A DNA stretch of 64,000 nucleotides from NCBI RefSeq assembly GCF_001586785.1, contig NZ_LUFH02000005.1, positions 41,384 through 105,383 of the forward strand. The letters run 5' to 3'. Source of the stretch: Sphaerospermopsis aphanizomenoides BCCUSP55. Its GTDB lineage: Bacteria; Cyanobacteriota; Cyanobacteriia; Cyanobacteriales; Nostocaceae. A model generated the notes under the pieces. That model was not told the origin of the DNA, searched no databases, and saw only the letters and a program-made list of their open reading frames with translations. Shown piece after piece: positions 35,750 through 45,326 of the stretch. How positions within the stretch are numbered: the stretch's first letter is position 1; every line of letters starts with the position of its first letter. The translations under genes and the position numbers were made by a program.

Positions 35750-35870
35750 CAACAATTGACAATTGAAAATTAACAATTATCTCTTTGTAGAAGTGAGAGT
35801 ATTGGAAAAGAGAGACTTTAACCCTTGAATTAAACAATTGTCAATTATCAATTATCAATTATCAATTATT
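35750..35870 (+). repeat. Interspersed hairpin repeat, copy 4 of 5
   Basis: ACAATTGACAATTG, then ACAATTATCTCTTTGTAGAA and GTGAGAGTATTGGAAAAGAG AGACTTTAACCCTTGAATTAA, ending with CAATTGT/CAATTAT heptamers. It is shorter than the others, with the middle 30 bases missing. It lies between convergent fraE and the sugar permease and touches the latter's stop codon. Confidence 0.68.
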
Positions 35871-36756
35871 ACTCTTCTCCCCAAGTTCTTAACTGGAAAT
35901 AAACTAATACCAAAGTCACCGCTAACAACACAGTTGCTACTGCTGCTGCATAACCAAAATCAAATTGACCAAAAGCTTCTTGATAAATGTAATAAACAAG
36001 TAAATTCGTAGAATTTAAAGGACCACCACCTGTAATTACATAAACAGGTTCAAAACTTCGTAATGTAAAAATAGCAGTAGTTACTGAGGTAAAGATTAAA
36101 GTAGGTCTTAATCCTGGTAAGGTAATATGCCAAAATTGTTGCCAACTATTTGCCCCATCAAGTTCTGCTGCTTCATATAGAGTTAAAGGTATCACTTGCA
36201 AACCAGCCAAAAAAACCACCATATTAAAGCCGATTTGCTTCCAAATATTAAATAAAATGATTACTGGCATTGCCCAAAAAGTATCGCCTAGCCAAGAGAT
36301 TGGTGCAAAACCAAAAAAATCCAACAGCCCATTTACAGGCCCGGTATTTTGAAACAGCCACCGAAATCCTAAACCAGCAGCAACAAGTGAGATAATAGAA
36401 GGTAGAAAATAAGCACTTCTCAAAATTCCCCGTAAAGCCAAAGAACGATTTAATAAAACTGCTAATCCCAAGGGAATTACCAAACTGGGAATAAGACTAC
36501 CAAGGGTAAAATAAACCGTGTTAAAAATAACTTGCCAAAAATCAGAATTCAATAACAACCGCCAATAGTTTTTGAAGCCTACTAAATAAATCCCAGTTGA
36601 TGTAAAACTACCAGCAGTGAAACTTAGATAAAATAAATAGGCAATTGGCCAAATTATAAACAAGCCTAACAAAATTAGTGCGGGTGTGAGAAAAATCCAG
36701 GCAGCAACCGTATCATTATCTAACAATTGCATGGCAGGAAAGCGGCGTGTTTTCAT
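35869..36756 (-). CDS. Carbohydrate ABC transporter permease (MalF/UgpA type)
   Basis: 295 residues, six membrane spans. The EAA loop that docks the ATPase reads YEAAELDGANSWQQFWHITLPGLRPTL (about 208-234), and AAWIFLTPALILLGLFIIWPIAYLFYLSF is the usual first span. It would form a heterodimer with a second permease and use a periplasmic sugar-binding protein, none of which are adjacent. Start ATG 36754-36756; Met9 is an alternative. Sugar permeases of this kind supply heterocysts with carbon in Anabaena, but that role here is only a possibility. Confidence 0.85.
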   Translation of the reverse strand: MKTRRFPAMQLLDNDTVAAWIFLTPALILLGLFIIWPIAYLFYLSFTAGSFTSTGIYLVGFKNYWRLLLNSDFWQVIFNTVYFTLGSLIPSLVIPLGLAVLLNRSLALRGILRSAYFLPSIISLVAAGLGFRWLFQNTGPVNGLLDFFGFAPISWLGDTFWAMPVIILFNIWKQIGFNMVVFLAGLQVIPLTLYEAAELDGANSWQQFWHITLPGLRPTLIFTSVTTAIFTLRSFEPVYVITGGGPLNSTNLLVYYIYQEAFGQFDFGYAAAVATVLLAVTLVLVYFQLRTWGEE

Positions 36757-36792
36757 GATAATCTTAGTAACTCAGACAATATTCATAATTTT

Positions 36793-37440
36793 ATGAATCA
36801 ATATTACCCGATTGACGCAACACCTAGCCTCATTTCACCCGATATTTCTAGCCAAAATTTACAATCAAGTAAGCCATTGAAACTAGGAGTGATGGCTTCT
36901 GGAAATGGCAGCAATTTTGAAGTAGTTGTCCAAGCCATCCAAGCAGGAAAACTAAACGCCCAAATTCAAGTTTTAATTTACAATAACCCTTCAGCTAAAG
37001 CAGCAGAAAGGGCAGTAAATCGCGGTGTGAAAGCTGTATTATTAAATCACCGTGACTATAAAACCCGTGAAGATTTGGATAGAGAAATTGTGAAAACCTT
37101 GCGTCAATATGATGTAGATTTGGTGATTATGGCTGGTTGGATGCGCCTAGTTACACAAGAATTAATTGATGCTTTTCCTGACAAAATTATTAATATCCAT
37201 CCCAGCTTATTGCCCAGTTTTAAAGGAGTTCGGGCTGTGGAACAGGCTTTAGAAGCAGGAGTAAAAATCACTGGTTGTACTGTACATCTCCTGCGTTTAG
37301 AAATGGACAGTGGACCGATCTTGATGCAAGCCGCAGTACCAGTATTGCCAAATGATACAGCCGAAACACTACACGCAAGAATCCAAATTCAGGAACACCG
37401 AATTTTACCATTAGCGATAGCTTTCCTAGCGGCTAGGTGA
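36793..37440 (+). CDS. purN: Phosphoribosylglycinamide formyltransferase
   Basis: 215 residues from ATG 36793; the longer frame from 36727 overlaps the divergent permease and is rejected. The enzyme transfers a formyl group from formyl-tetrahydrofolate to GAR in purine synthesis. Motifs: GVMASGNGSNFE (phosphate binding, about 31-42), IINIHPSLLPSFKG (catalytic Asn and His) and GCTVHLLRLEMDSGPIL (catalytic Asp). The first 27 residues are a low-similarity extension, often seen in cyanobacterial PurN. Confidence 0.93.
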   Translation: MNQYYPIDATPSLISPDISSQNLQSSKPLKLGVMASGNGSNFEVVVQAIQAGKLNAQIQVLIYNNPSAKAAERAVNRGVKAVLLNHRDYKTREDLDREIVKTLRQYDVDLVIMAGWMRLVTQELIDAFPDKIINIHPSLLPSFKGVRAVEQALEAGVKITGCTVHLLRLEMDSGPILMQAAVPVLPNDTAETLHARIQIQEHRILPLAIAFLAAR

Positions 37441-37609
37441 CAGTGAAGAAAGCAGGGGAGGCAGGGGAGGCAGGGGAAGCAGGGGGAGAATATTAACTTG
37501 CCTCTGGTCACTGAGCGAAGTCGAAGTGTTGCCTCTTGCCTTCTGTTCCCTGTTCCCTAACTCTGTATAAATGTTACAATCCTCAGTTAGAAATTTTTAG
37601 GATACATCC

Positions 37610-39052
37610 ATGCCTGTTTTAACTAACCCGATAAAGTTTGGTACTGATGGTTGGCGGGGCGTGATCGCTGATGAGTTTACCTTTGAACGCCTAGCCCTAG
37701 TCGCCCCAGTAGCAGCTAAAGTATTATATAATACCTATTATTCTACAGTTGGTAGCCGTACCATTATTGTCGGTTACGATCGCCGTTTTATGGCGGAAGA
37801 ATTTGCCCGTGTTGTCGCTGATGCTGTCACTGCCGTTGGTTTTGATGTGCTGTTTAGCGAAACCTATGCCCCAACCCCGGCTTTTAGTTGGGCAGCGAAA
37901 GACCTCAATGCTTTAGGGGCGCTAGTAATTACAGCTAGTCATAATCCTGGATCATATTTAGGATTAAAAGTCAAGAGTGCTTTTGGCGGTTCTGTACCAC
38001 CAGAAGTTACTAAGGAAATAGAAAGTCTATTAACAGAGGAAGTACCAACCGCCGCTACTCCTGGGAAAGAAGAGAAATTTGACCCCTGGCCGAGTTATTG
38101 TCAAGCCTTAGAAGGGAAAGTTGATATTGAAAAAATTCGCCAAGCCATATCATCAGGCAAATTAACATTATTTGCAGATGTAATGCACGGTGCCGCTGCT
38201 AGTGGTTTGGGTAGATTATTGGGCGAAAAAGTTAAAGAAATCAACAGCAACCGTGATCCTTTATTTGAAGGTGGTGCGCCCGAACCTTTACCAAAATACC
38301 TTTCCCGACTATTTGCAGAAATCAAAATTCACGGGGAAAGAAATAACTCAGGTTTGACAGTAGGTTTAGTATTTGATGGAGATTGCGATCGCATTGCCGC
38401 AGTAGATAAAGATGCTAATTTCCTCAGTTCTCAGATATTAATCCCGATCTTAATTGACCACCTTACTCGTAGACGTAACTTCACCGGTGAAATCGTTAAA
38501 ACAGTTAGCGGTTCTGATTTAATTCCTCGCGTTGCCGAATTATTAAACTTGTCTGTATTTGAAACCGCAGTCGGTTATAAATACATTGCCGATAGAATGT
38601 TAGTCACAGAAGTATTACTAGGTGGTGAAGAATCTGGTGGGATTGGTTATGGTAGTCACATTCCCGAACGAGATGCTCTACTATCTGCATTGTATGTATT
38701 AGAAGCAGTTGTAGAATCAGGCTTAGATTTAGGTGAATATTATCAACAATTGCAACAAAAAACCAATTTTTCCTCAGCTTACGACCGCATAGATTTACCT
38801 TTAGCTAGTATGGAAGTGAGAGGAAAGTTATTGCAACAACTACAAACCCAACCTTTAACAGAAATTGCCGGAAAAAAGGTAATTGATTGCAACACAATTG
38901 ACGGCTATAAATTCCGTCTCGCTGATCAAAGTTGGTTAATGATTCGTTTTAGTGGCACTGAACCAGTTTTACGCCTTTACTGCGAAGCACCCACAATAGA
39001 ACAAGTTCATCAAACCCTAAATTGGGCAAAAACTTGGGCAGAATCAAATTAG
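37610..39052 (+). CDS. Phosphoglucomutase/phosphomannomutase family protein
   Basis: 480 residues of the alpha-D-phosphohexomutase superfamily. The phospho-Ser110 lies in VITASHNPGSYLGLK, the metal loop is FDGDCDRIAAVDK, the sugar-binding loop GEESGGIGY, and the phosphate-binding end MIRFSGTEPVLRLYCEA. It interconverts hexose 1- and 6-phosphates for polysaccharide or sugar-nucleotide synthesis; which hexose cannot be told. It follows purN after a repeat-rich 170 base gap. Confidence 0.9.
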   Translation: MPVLTNPIKFGTDGWRGVIADEFTFERLALVAPVAAKVLYNTYYSTVGSRTIIVGYDRRFMAEEFARVVADAVTAVGFDVLFSETYAPTPAFSWAAKDLNALGALVITASHNPGSYLGLKVKSAFGGSVPPEVTKEIESLLTEEVPTAATPGKEEKFDPWPSYCQALEGKVDIEKIRQAISSGKLTLFADVMHGAAASGLGRLLGEKVKEINSNRDPLFEGGAPEPLPKYLSRLFAEIKIHGERNNSGLTVGLVFDGDCDRIAAVDKDANFLSSQILIPILIDHLTRRRNFTGEIVKTVSGSDLIPRVAELLNLSVFETAVGYKYIADRMLVTEVLLGGEESGGIGYGSHIPERDALLSALYVLEAVVESGLDLGEYYQQLQQKTNFSSAYDRIDLPLASMEVRGKLLQQLQTQPLTEIAGKKVIDCNTIDGYKFRLADQSWLMIRFSGTEPVLRLYCEAPTIEQVHQTLNWAKTWAESN

Positions 39053-39217
39053 GGTGTGGGGTGTAGGGTGTGGGGTGTGGGGAGAAATTTATTATATTCC
39101 CTATTCCCTATTCCCTATTCCCTGTTCCCTGTTCCCTGCGATGCACTGAGCTTGTCGAAGTGTTCCCTATTCCCTTCTTACTGTCACCTGTCACCTGTCA
39201 CCTGTCACCTAATTCTC
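39053..39217. repeat. Dense short tandem repeats before rdgB
   Basis: GGTGTAGG/GGTGTGGG units (39053-39082), TTCCCTA heptamers (39095-39135), a GCACTGAGCTTGTCGAAGTG insert (39141-39160), and TCACCTG heptamers (39184-39210). The open frame running through them into rdgB is an artefact. Confidence 0.65.
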
Positions 39218-39790
39218 ATGACTAAATTACTCGTAGTAGCTACAGGAAATCCCGGTAAATTGCGGGAAATGCAAGCTTATTTAGCTGATTCTGGTTGGGA
39301 ATTAACCCTTAAACCTGAAGATTTAGATGTTGACGAAACAGGAGAAACCTTTGTAGCCAATGCTTGTTTAAAAGCATCCGAAGTTGCCAAAGCTACAGGA
39401 AATTGGGCGATCGCAGATGATTCTGGTCTAGCGGTCGATGCCCTCAATGGTGCGCCCGGTGTATATTCTGCCCGTTATGGTAAAACAGATGCAGAACGCA
39501 TTTCTCGGTTATTACGAGAATTAGGCGATACAAAAAATCGTCAGGCACAGTTTATCTGTGCAGTAGCTGTTGCCAATCCCCAAGGAGAAATTGTTTTGCA
39601 ATCTGAGGGTGTTTGTGGTGGTGAAATTCTCTACGAAGTCCGTGGTGAAGGCGGTTTTGGTTATGATCCCATTTTTTACGTCCCAGAAAAACAGTTGACC
39701 TTTGCCGAAATGTCCCCGGAATTGAAAAAGTCAATTAGTCATCGCGGTAATGCTTTGAAAAATTTAGTTCCGCAGTTGGTGAAGATATAA
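39218..39790 (+). CDS. rdgB: XTP/dITP diphosphatase (RdgB/HAM1)
   Basis: 190 residues from ATG 39218; the open frame from 39056 is built on repeats and is not coding. The enzyme hydrolyses non-canonical purine triphosphates such as dITP and XTP to keep them out of DNA. Motifs: VVATGNPGKLREM at the N-terminus, IADDSGLAVDALNGAPGVYSARYG (catalytic Asp pair), GEGGFGYDPIFYVPE, FAEMSPELKKSISHRGNAL. Length normal. It is followed by hairpin repeat copy 5. Confidence 0.94.
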   Translation: MTKLLVVATGNPGKLREMQAYLADSGWELTLKPEDLDVDETGETFVANACLKASEVAKATGNWAIADDSGLAVDALNGAPGVYSARYGKTDAERISRLLRELGDTKNRQAQFICAVAVANPQGEIVLQSEGVCGGEILYEVRGEGGFGYDPIFYVPEKQLTFAEMSPELKKSISHRGNALKNLVPQLVKI

Positions 39791-39825
39791 GCATTCAGTG
39801 GTCAGGAAATAGGGAACAGGGCATT

Positions 39826-39990
39826 AACAACTGACAATGAACAATGGTCAATGAAAAATTACCTCTCCCTAAAGGATAGAGGATTGAAAGTAAGGAAAAG
39901 TTTTTCTGAATCTTTCTCTTTAAAAAGAGAGGTTTTAAACCAAATTAACCAATTATCAATTGTCAATTGTCAATTATCAATTATCAATTG
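39826..39990 (+). repeat. Interspersed hairpin repeat, copy 5 of 5
   Basis: Contains AATTACCTCTCCCTAAAGGA and TAGAGGATTGAAAG, then CTCTTTAAAAAGAGAGGTTTTAAACC, ending with six CAATTAT/CAATTGT heptamers. It is closest to copy 1. It lies between convergent rdgB and the FMN reductase gene. Confidence 0.75.
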
Positions 39991-40000
39991 TCCCCGCTGC

Positions 40001-40546
40001 CTAATTGACTCCGCGTAGTTTTCTGGTATTGTCAACTAAACTTTGAGCAAACTGATCAAACCGTTGAGATAACTTTTCATCCAGCAACTTACCTTCGGGA
40101 CTGAAAGCACTGTAAGCTTGTCCTATGGAAATCTGTTCGGGAATTACCCAGCCATGCACCCATCTCATAATGATTCTTAAATCGTTGAGGGCGTTACTGT
40201 TGGATTGACCACCTAAAATACTAATTAATCCTGTCACTTTTCCAGATAATTGGTCAAAGCTCATTAAATCTAAGGTATTTTTGATTACACCACTAACGCT
40301 GCCATGATATTCTGGGGTAGCCAAAATCAAGCCATCAGCATTGCTGACAGTATCCCGTAACCGTTGCACATCTGGATATTCTGGATACTCTTTAGCACCA
40401 GTGCAGAAAGGTAGTTGCATTTCTCGCAAATCCAGAATTTCTACTTCCGCACCTAAAGCTGCTACTCTCTGTGCTGCTACCTGTAAGCCTAACTGGGTAT
40501 AAGAGCCAGGTCTTAAACTACCACCAATACCAACAATCTTTACCAT
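40001..40546 (-). CDS. NADPH-dependent FMN reductase
   Basis: 181 residues from ATG 40544-40546, preceded by GAGGGGAACT; the frame extends four residues upstream. Flavodoxin-like fold with the FMN phosphate loop GIGGSLRPGSYTQLG, LPFCTGAKEYP and ATPEYHGSVSGVIKNTLDLMS (isoalloxazine loop), then ISILGGQSNS. It uses NAD(P)H to reduce flavin or quinone-type acceptors. Similar to SsuE/YieF-type reductases; no sulfonate genes adjacent. Confidence 0.87.
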   Translation of the reverse strand: MVKIVGIGGSLRPGSYTQLGLQVAAQRVAALGAEVEILDLREMQLPFCTGAKEYPEYPDVQRLRDTVSNADGLILATPEYHGSVSGVIKNTLDLMSFDQLSGKVTGLISILGGQSNSNALNDLRIIMRWVHGWVIPEQISIGQAYSAFSPEGKLLDEKLSQRFDQFAQSLVDNTRKLRGVN

Positions 40547-40925
40547 AGTTCCCCTCAAAATTAGAATGAATTGTTAAAAAGCGGAGTCATTACGACTATG
40601 ATTATTGTAACGATGACTTTTGTTTTATGTCAAATTCCATTGGGGGGAATAAGAAGAGGGTGTGGGGTGTAGGGTGTAGGGTGTGGGGAGATGGGGAGAA
40701 AAATTAATTCTTCCTCCTGTAACTCCTGATAGCGAAGCGTGGCGTATGACTCCTACGTCGTCACGCAAGCTATAGCCATACTCCTGCTCATCAAATCACC
40801 AATTCTTCATATCTCGAAGCTAGACTAGATAAGAAAACTGCAATTTCCAGTTATTGCTATTTCTGCTAGAAGAATAGGCATAAAACCAAAAATCCGCTTA
40901 TGCCAAAAGAAAAAGGGTAAATTTT
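40547..40925. other. 379 bp gap before ftsH
   Basis: G-rich GTGTGGGGTGTAGGGTG repeats (40660-40695). A segment 40733-40785 carries GCGAAGCGTGGCGTATGACT and GTCACGCAAGCTATAGCC, partly self-complementary and related to sequence at 63325-63350. The ftsH promoter lies in the last 100 bases. No gene. Confidence 0.45.
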
Positions 40926-42821
40926 ATGACAAATGTTGGTAACAAGGCATTGAGAAAACAGCACCCGACAAAGCGTGTAGCTTGGACTGGGGCATTAGCA
41001 GCTACTATGATTATGTTGCCAGGAATTTTTGGGGGTAGTCCCGTTTTGGCGCAAAAAGCAGAGCGTAACTCTTTATCTTACGGGGAATTGCTCCAAAAAA
41101 CGGAGCAAGGAGAAGTGAGAAAAGTAGAACTTGATGAAGCTGAACAAATAGCTAAGGTTTATCTGGTGGATCAAAAACCAGATGCACCACCGATACCAGT
41201 ACGACTTCTAGAACAAAACACCGAATTAATTAACAAACTCAAAGAAAAAAATGTAGAGTTCGGCCAGGTTTCCTCTGCTAACAGTAGGGCTGCTGTGGGG
41301 CTATTAATTAATTTGATGTGGATTTTACCACTAGTAGCTTTAATGCTGTTATTCCTCCGTCGTTCTACCAATGCTTCTAACCAAGCAATGAATTTTGGTA
41401 AATCCCGCGCTCGCTTTCAAATGGAAGCGAAAACCGGAGTAAAATTTGATGATGTAGCTGGGATTGAAGAAGCAAAAGAAGAATTACAGGAAGTTGTTAC
41501 CTTCTTGAAACAGCCAGAGAAATTTACTGCTGTAGGTGCAAAAATTCCCAAAGGTGTTTTGTTAGTTGGCCCTCCAGGAACAGGTAAAACTTTACTCGCA
41601 AAAGCGATCGCTGGAGAAGCAGCTGTACCATTCTTTAGTATTTCCGGTTCAGAATTTGTAGAAATGTTTGTGGGTGTGGGTGCTTCCCGTGTCCGCGACT
41701 TGTTCAAGAAAGCTAAAGATAACGCACCTTGTATCATCTTTATTGATGAAATTGATGCGGTTGGTAGACAACGGGGTGCAGGTATTGGTGGTGGTAATGA
41801 TGAAAGAGAGCAAACCTTAAACCAACTATTAACAGAAATGGATGGTTTTGAAGGTAACACAGGCATCATTATTATTGCTGCTACCAACCGTCCTGATGTC
41901 TTAGACTCTGCACTTTTACGTCCAGGCCGTTTTGATAGACAAGTAATTGTCGATGCACCAGACTTAAAAGGACGGTTGGAAATATTACAAGTTCATGCGC
42001 GGAATAAGAAATTAGACAAGAGTGTGTCCTTAGATGCGATCGCTCGTCGGACTCCTGGTTTTACAGGTGCAGACTTAGCTAACTTGCTCAATGAAGCAGC
42101 TATTCTTACAGCCAGAAGACGCAAAGAAGCTATTACCATCCTAGAAATTGATGATGCAGTAGACCGGGTAGTTGCAGGGATGGAAGGTGCGGCTTTGGTA
42201 GACAGCAAAAACAAACGTTTAATTGCTTACCATGAAGTGGGACACGCTTTAGTGGGTACTTTAATTAAAGACCATGACCCAGTACAAAAAGTTACCCTGA
42301 TTCCCAGAGGTCAAGCATTAGGTTTAACCTGGTTTACTCCTAATGAAGAACAAGGTTTAATTTCTCGTTCCCAAATTTTAGCGCGGATTATGGCGGCTTT
42401 AGGTGGTCGGGCGGCTGAAGAAATTGTCTTTGGTAAAGCTGAAGTGACCACAGGTGCAGGAAATGACTTGCAACAAGTCACAAATATGGCACGACAAATG
42501 GTAACGCGGTTTGGAATGTCTGATCTAGGGCCATTGTCTCTAGAAAGTCCAAATCATGAAGTCTTTTTGGGAAGAGACTGGGGGAATAAATCAGAATATT
42601 CTGAAGAAATTGCTGCTAAAATTGATGTTCAAGTCAGAGATATTGTTAGCAATTGTTACATCAAAGTCAAAGAACTACTGCAAGAAAATCGCATGGTAAT
42701 GGAGCGTTTAGTTGATTTGTTAGCAGAACAGGAAACAATTGATGGTGATTTATTCCGCAAGATAGTTGAGGAAAATACGCAAATTCAGGTGAAAGATCAA
42801 AAGTTAGCTGTACCGCATTAG
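40926..42821 (+). CDS. ftsH: ATP-dependent zinc metalloprotease FtsH
   Basis: 631 residues. Membrane-anchored AAA+ protease. First span about 20-42 (signal-anchor like), lumenal or periplasmic domain, second span about 122-145, then AAA with Walker A GPPGTGKT (215-222), Walker B IIFIDE (270-275), arginine fingers in [10 protein letters not shown], and the M41 peptidase with HEVGH (436-440). In cyanobacteria FtsH hexamers replace damaged photosystem II D1 protein; which of the several FtsH types this is cannot be told reliably. Stands alone. Confidence 0.95.
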   Translation: MTNVGNKALRKQHPTKRVAWTGALAATMIMLPGIFGGSPVLAQKAERNSLSYGELLQKTEQGEVRKVELDEAEQIAKVYLVDQKPDAPPIPVRLLEQNTELINKLKEKNVEFGQVSSANSRAAVGLLINLMWILPLVALMLLFLRRSTNASNQAMNFGKSRARFQMEAKTGVKFDDVAGIEEAKEELQEVVTFLKQPEKFTAVGAKIPKGVLLVGPPGTGKTLLAKAIAGEAAVPFFSISGSEFVEMFVGVGASRVRDLFKKAKDNAPCIIFIDEIDAVGRQRGAGIGGGNDEREQTLNQLLTEMDGFEGNTGIIIIAATNRPDVLDSALLRPGRFDRQVIVDAPDLKGRLEILQVHARNKKLDKSVSLDAIARRTPGFTGADLANLLNEAAILTARRRKEAITILEIDDAVDRVVAGMEGAALVDSKNKRLIAYHEVGHALVGTLIKDHDPVQKVTLIPRGQALGLTWFTPNEEQGLISRSQILARIMAALGGRAAEEIVFGKAEVTTGAGNDLQQVTNMARQMVTRFGMSDLGPLSLESPNHEVFLGRDWGNKSEYSEEIAAKIDVQVRDIVSNCYIKVKELLQENRMVMERLVDLLAEQETIDGDLFRKIVEENTQIQVKDQKLAVPH

Positions 42822-42913
42822 TTAAGTCTTTCAAAGTCAATGGTCTAATGTGATAGACTATTGACTTTTAGCTACTTGGGTGCATTTCTATCTATGATAT
42901 CAAGTTCGGCTAA

Positions 42914-42992
42914 TTACTTACGATATAAAAGTGTTGGACATATTTGCTTTTCTCTATTCCCTATTAATAGCCCCAACAGATATCGTAAGTAT
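42914..42992. repeat. Duplicated 80 bp element, copy A
   Basis: Bounded by inverted ACTTACGATAT and ATATCGTAAGT, with GTTGGACATATTTGCTTTTC in the left part and AATAGCCCCAACAG near the right. A second copy lies at 50451-50531, 7.5 kb away, with 14 extra bases of CTATTCC-type repeat inside. Likely a short non-autonomous mobile element. Confidence 0.65.
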
Positions 42993-43101
42993 TCCCAAAG
43001 ACCACGTTGCGCTATCATCAGGCAAGAGTTTTTGTATTCCCCATTTCCGATTTAGCAGCGAATAAAAGCTAAAATTAAACATTGCAGAATTACCCGATGC
43101 C

Positions 43102-43488
43102 ATGCTTGATATATTCCCTTTTCACTTTGAGATAGATAAAATTGCCATTGCAGGAGCGTGTTTGTGGTCTTTGGCGCTATATCTGGCGTTTTCCCCGGTT
43201 GGTGAATGGGTGACAGAACAACTGAATCGGTGGTTTAATTTTGCCGAGCGATCGCTGTATACTAGTCAATCAGAATTTGAAAAGACACGCAAAGCCAGAG
43301 AATCACAAAATGCTTTTTATGCCTCACTTTTTAGCATTGTTCCTTTTGTAGTAGTTGGTGCTGTATTTAACTGGTTTCTGAAAATCAGTTTAGGTGATAG
43401 CTGGGGCATCAGCACTGGTATACTCGCCTGTATGGGTGCAGGTATTTATGAACTAGGACGCAGAGATGGGGAAGGAGATGACAGGTGA
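43102..43488 (+). CDS. Small membrane protein of unknown function
   Basis: 128 residues. First span about 14-33, a middle charged and amphipathic region (EQLNRWFNFAERSLYTSQSEFEKTRKARESQNAFYASLFSI), second span about 77-95, and a third about 100-118 ending in YELGRRDGEGDDR. No family recognised. It begins 280 bases after ftsH and is convergent with the VanZ-like gene. Confidence 0.65.
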   Translation: MLDIFPFHFEIDKIAIAGACLWSLALYLAFSPVGEWVTEQLNRWFNFAERSLYTSQSEFEKTRKARESQNAFYASLFSIVPFVVVGAVFNWFLKISLGDSWGISTGILACMGAGIYELGRRDGEGDDR

Positions 43489-43515
43489 CAGGTGACAGAA
43501 GCAAGAATTAAATTT

Positions 43516-43905
43516 TTAATTTTTCCCCTGTACCCTTTCATCAGGTATTTTTTCTGCTACCCAAGTAAATACAATAATACCCAAAACATCAGCAGTAAAA
43601 TCTATAATATCAGCACTGCGATAAGGGACAAAAGATTGTATTATCTCGTCAATAACACAAAAAAAGATGACTATTAATGGTGCAAGAGGTAGAGTAATAT
43701 TGAATATTTTAAACTTACGTTTTTTTAATGCTTGATGACTGAAAAAAGCTGCAATTCCTAGCAAAAAGAAATGCATAATTGTATCGTAGTGGGCAAATAT
43801 TGCTAATTCTGTGGGCATGATTCTCAGGTAGGCTGAGATAAAGATAGAAAGTAAAATTCCCAAATAAATCCAAAAAGCAAAAACCCAACGTTGATGAGTT
43901 GTCAT
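43516..43905 (-). CDS. VanZ family protein
   Basis: 129 residues with four membrane spans. The VanZ pattern is visible in AIFAHYDTIMHFFLLGIAAFFSHQALKK (DxxxHF) and CVIDEIIQSFVPYRSADIIDFTADVLGIIVF (DEIxQxF....R..DxxDFxxDxxG). VanZ proteins of unknown biochemical role occur in many bacteria and one gives teicoplanin resistance. ATG 43903-43905. Confidence 0.85.
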   Translation of the reverse strand: MTTHQRWVFAFWIYLGILLSIFISAYLRIMPTELAIFAHYDTIMHFFLLGIAAFFSHQALKKRKFKIFNITLPLAPLIVIFFCVIDEIIQSFVPYRSADIIDFTADVLGIIVFTWVAEKIPDERVQGKN

Positions 43906-44005
43906 TTGAATGATTTTGAATGGTGTTTTTGCTATCTACAGGAACATCAATCTGTATTCCGCAATTTGGTAAGTTTTAGATTGGGAATTTTTATCTAGCC
44001 ATCAA

Positions 44006-44266
44006 TTAAGCGTGTAAATTGGCTTGTTCTTGTAACCAAGGATCCACAGGTTTTCCGTCTTTACGTTTGAGTTCAATTTCTATTGCTATCACTTCTTTTG
44101 AACCAGGAGGTGCAGGTTTTTGATGGAAGATAATATCATAATCTAAAGGGTTTTGATTATGCTCTCTTAACCAATCTTGAACTTTTGTTAATGCAAAAAA
44201 TGATTGTCCTTGGGCAAACATTTGGGTAATTTGCATTTGTAGGGTGTAGGGGTTAATGCGTCCCAT
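44006..44266 (-). CDS. Small conserved-looking protein of unknown function
   Basis: 86 residues. TLQMQITQMFAQGQSFFALTKVQDWLREHNQNPLDYDIIFHQKPAPPGSKEVIAIEIELKRKDGK is well structured and soluble, with a helical first half and a beta second half. No family is recognised. It is followed on the same strand by nothing close and preceded by the Uma2 gene 80 bases upstream, so the two may share a transcript. Confidence 0.6.
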   Translation of the reverse strand: MGRINPYTLQMQITQMFAQGQSFFALTKVQDWLREHNQNPLDYDIIFHQKPAPPGSKEVIAIEIELKRKDGKPVDPWLQEQANLHA

Positions 44267-44346
44267 TTTTTAGTTACTCCTTTGGTAGTTAGAATTATTA
44301 TAGTCTCACGCAAAGACGCAAGGAGGAAGATTTAGTTTAAGGTTTT

Positions 44347-44931
44347 TTATTCTTCTGTGTTAAAATCTACTTTATCATAAATGTCTGCTAGTAATATTTG
44401 GCAGGGAATCGAAGCTAAATTTAAGCTTTCTTCTCCATCTGTGAATTCACAAAATATCCATTTGTTATTATCAGTTCTGAAATATTGTTCAACGTGCATT
44501 GTATATTGATCAATTAAAATATATTCTTGTAATGTGGGAATTGTGCGATAAGCTGCAAATTTTTCATCTCTATCTTTGCTGCTGGTAGATTTGGATAAAA
44601 CTTCTGCAATCATTACAGGATTTACTAAGGTGTCTTTTCTTCCTTCTTCGTAAATTAAGGGATTTTTCACAACCATAATATCAGGATAGGTGTGGATTTT
44701 TTTGTCAGGAATCCAAAGCCGTTGGTCTGTGACAAAGACTTGATAGGGTTGACGTTTGAGAAGATAATTGAGTGTACCGCTAAAATTAAGCGCAAGTTGG
44801 TTATGATTTGGTGTTCCGCCTGTCATTGGTATAATTAATCCATTGATATATTCATGACGTATTTCTGAGTTTACCTCTAATTCTAGGTATTCTTCAGGTG
44901 AATAGTAGCGTGTTTCTTGTGCAAGAGTCAT
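44347..44931 (-). CDS. Uma2 family (DUF820) putative endonuclease
   Basis: 194 residues. SPEEYLELEVNSEIRHEYINGLIIPMTGGTPNHNQLALNF is the typical start. The restriction-fold core holds YPDIMVV and LVNPVMIAEVLSKSTSSKDRDEKFAAYRTIPTLQEYILID, with the PD-D/ExK-like acidic positions. The Uma2 family is greatly expanded in cyanobacteria and its role is unknown. It stands at the start of the accessory island. Confidence 0.87.
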   Translation of the reverse strand: MTLAQETRYYSPEEYLELEVNSEIRHEYINGLIIPMTGGTPNHNQLALNFSGTLNYLLKRQPYQVFVTDQRLWIPDKKIHTYPDIMVVKNPLIYEEGRKDTLVNPVMIAEVLSKSTSSKDRDEKFAAYRTIPTLQEYILIDQYTMHVEQYFRTDNNKWIFCEFTDGEESLNLASIPCQILLADIYDKVDFNTEE

Positions 44932-44999
44932 AATTTTTAATCTTTTAACTCTGTTATAATTATAATGCGGTATTTGCTATGTATTCACAAAAATAAAAT

Positions 45000-45254
45000 A
45001 TGAGTAATGATGAACGGATGGATAAAATTAAAAATCAACTGATTGAATATGCAGTTATTTACGAAAGTGGTGAGAAAAACTGGGGTGCGTATGTTACTGA
45101 CTTACCCGGTTGTGTCAGCATTGGGGATACTTTAGCAGAAGTAAAGGAAAATATTAAAGAAGCTATAGAATTGTATTTGGAAGTGTTAAAAGAAGATGGA
45201 AAACCTATACCCAAACCTTCTACAGAAGTTGGTAAAGTCGCAGTGAATATATAA
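45000..45254 (+). CDS. HicB-like antitoxin domain protein without adjacent HicA
   Basis: 84 residues. YAVIYESGEKNWGAYVTDLPGCVSIGDTLAEVKENIKEAIELYLEVLKEDGKPIP is the degraded RNase H-like HicB fold. It is missing the C-terminal DNA-binding helix-turn-helix or ribbon-helix-helix of full antitoxins. No HicA toxin gene is next to it; Uma2 is upstream and divergent. ATG 45000; Met7 (45018) is an alternative start. Confidence 0.8.
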   Translation: MSNDERMDKIKNQLIEYAVIYESGEKNWGAYVTDLPGCVSIGDTLAEVKENIKEAIELYLEVLKEDGKPIPKPSTEVGKVAVNI

Positions 45255-45326
45255 ATCTAATTACTTTATACTTACTGCTGAATTTGATATGATATTTATT
45301 GACAGTCAGGAAAAGGTAAAAATCCA

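Noticed and set aside
39056..39217. Possible 54-residue N-terminal extension of RdgB
   Set aside because: The DNA consists of heptamer repeats (TTCCCTA, TCACCTG, GGTGTGG); the family begins at the ATG 39218.
43492..43677. 61-codon plus-strand frame opposite the VanZ gene
   Set aside because: It is the antisense shadow of the VanZ gene, which has clear family motifs.
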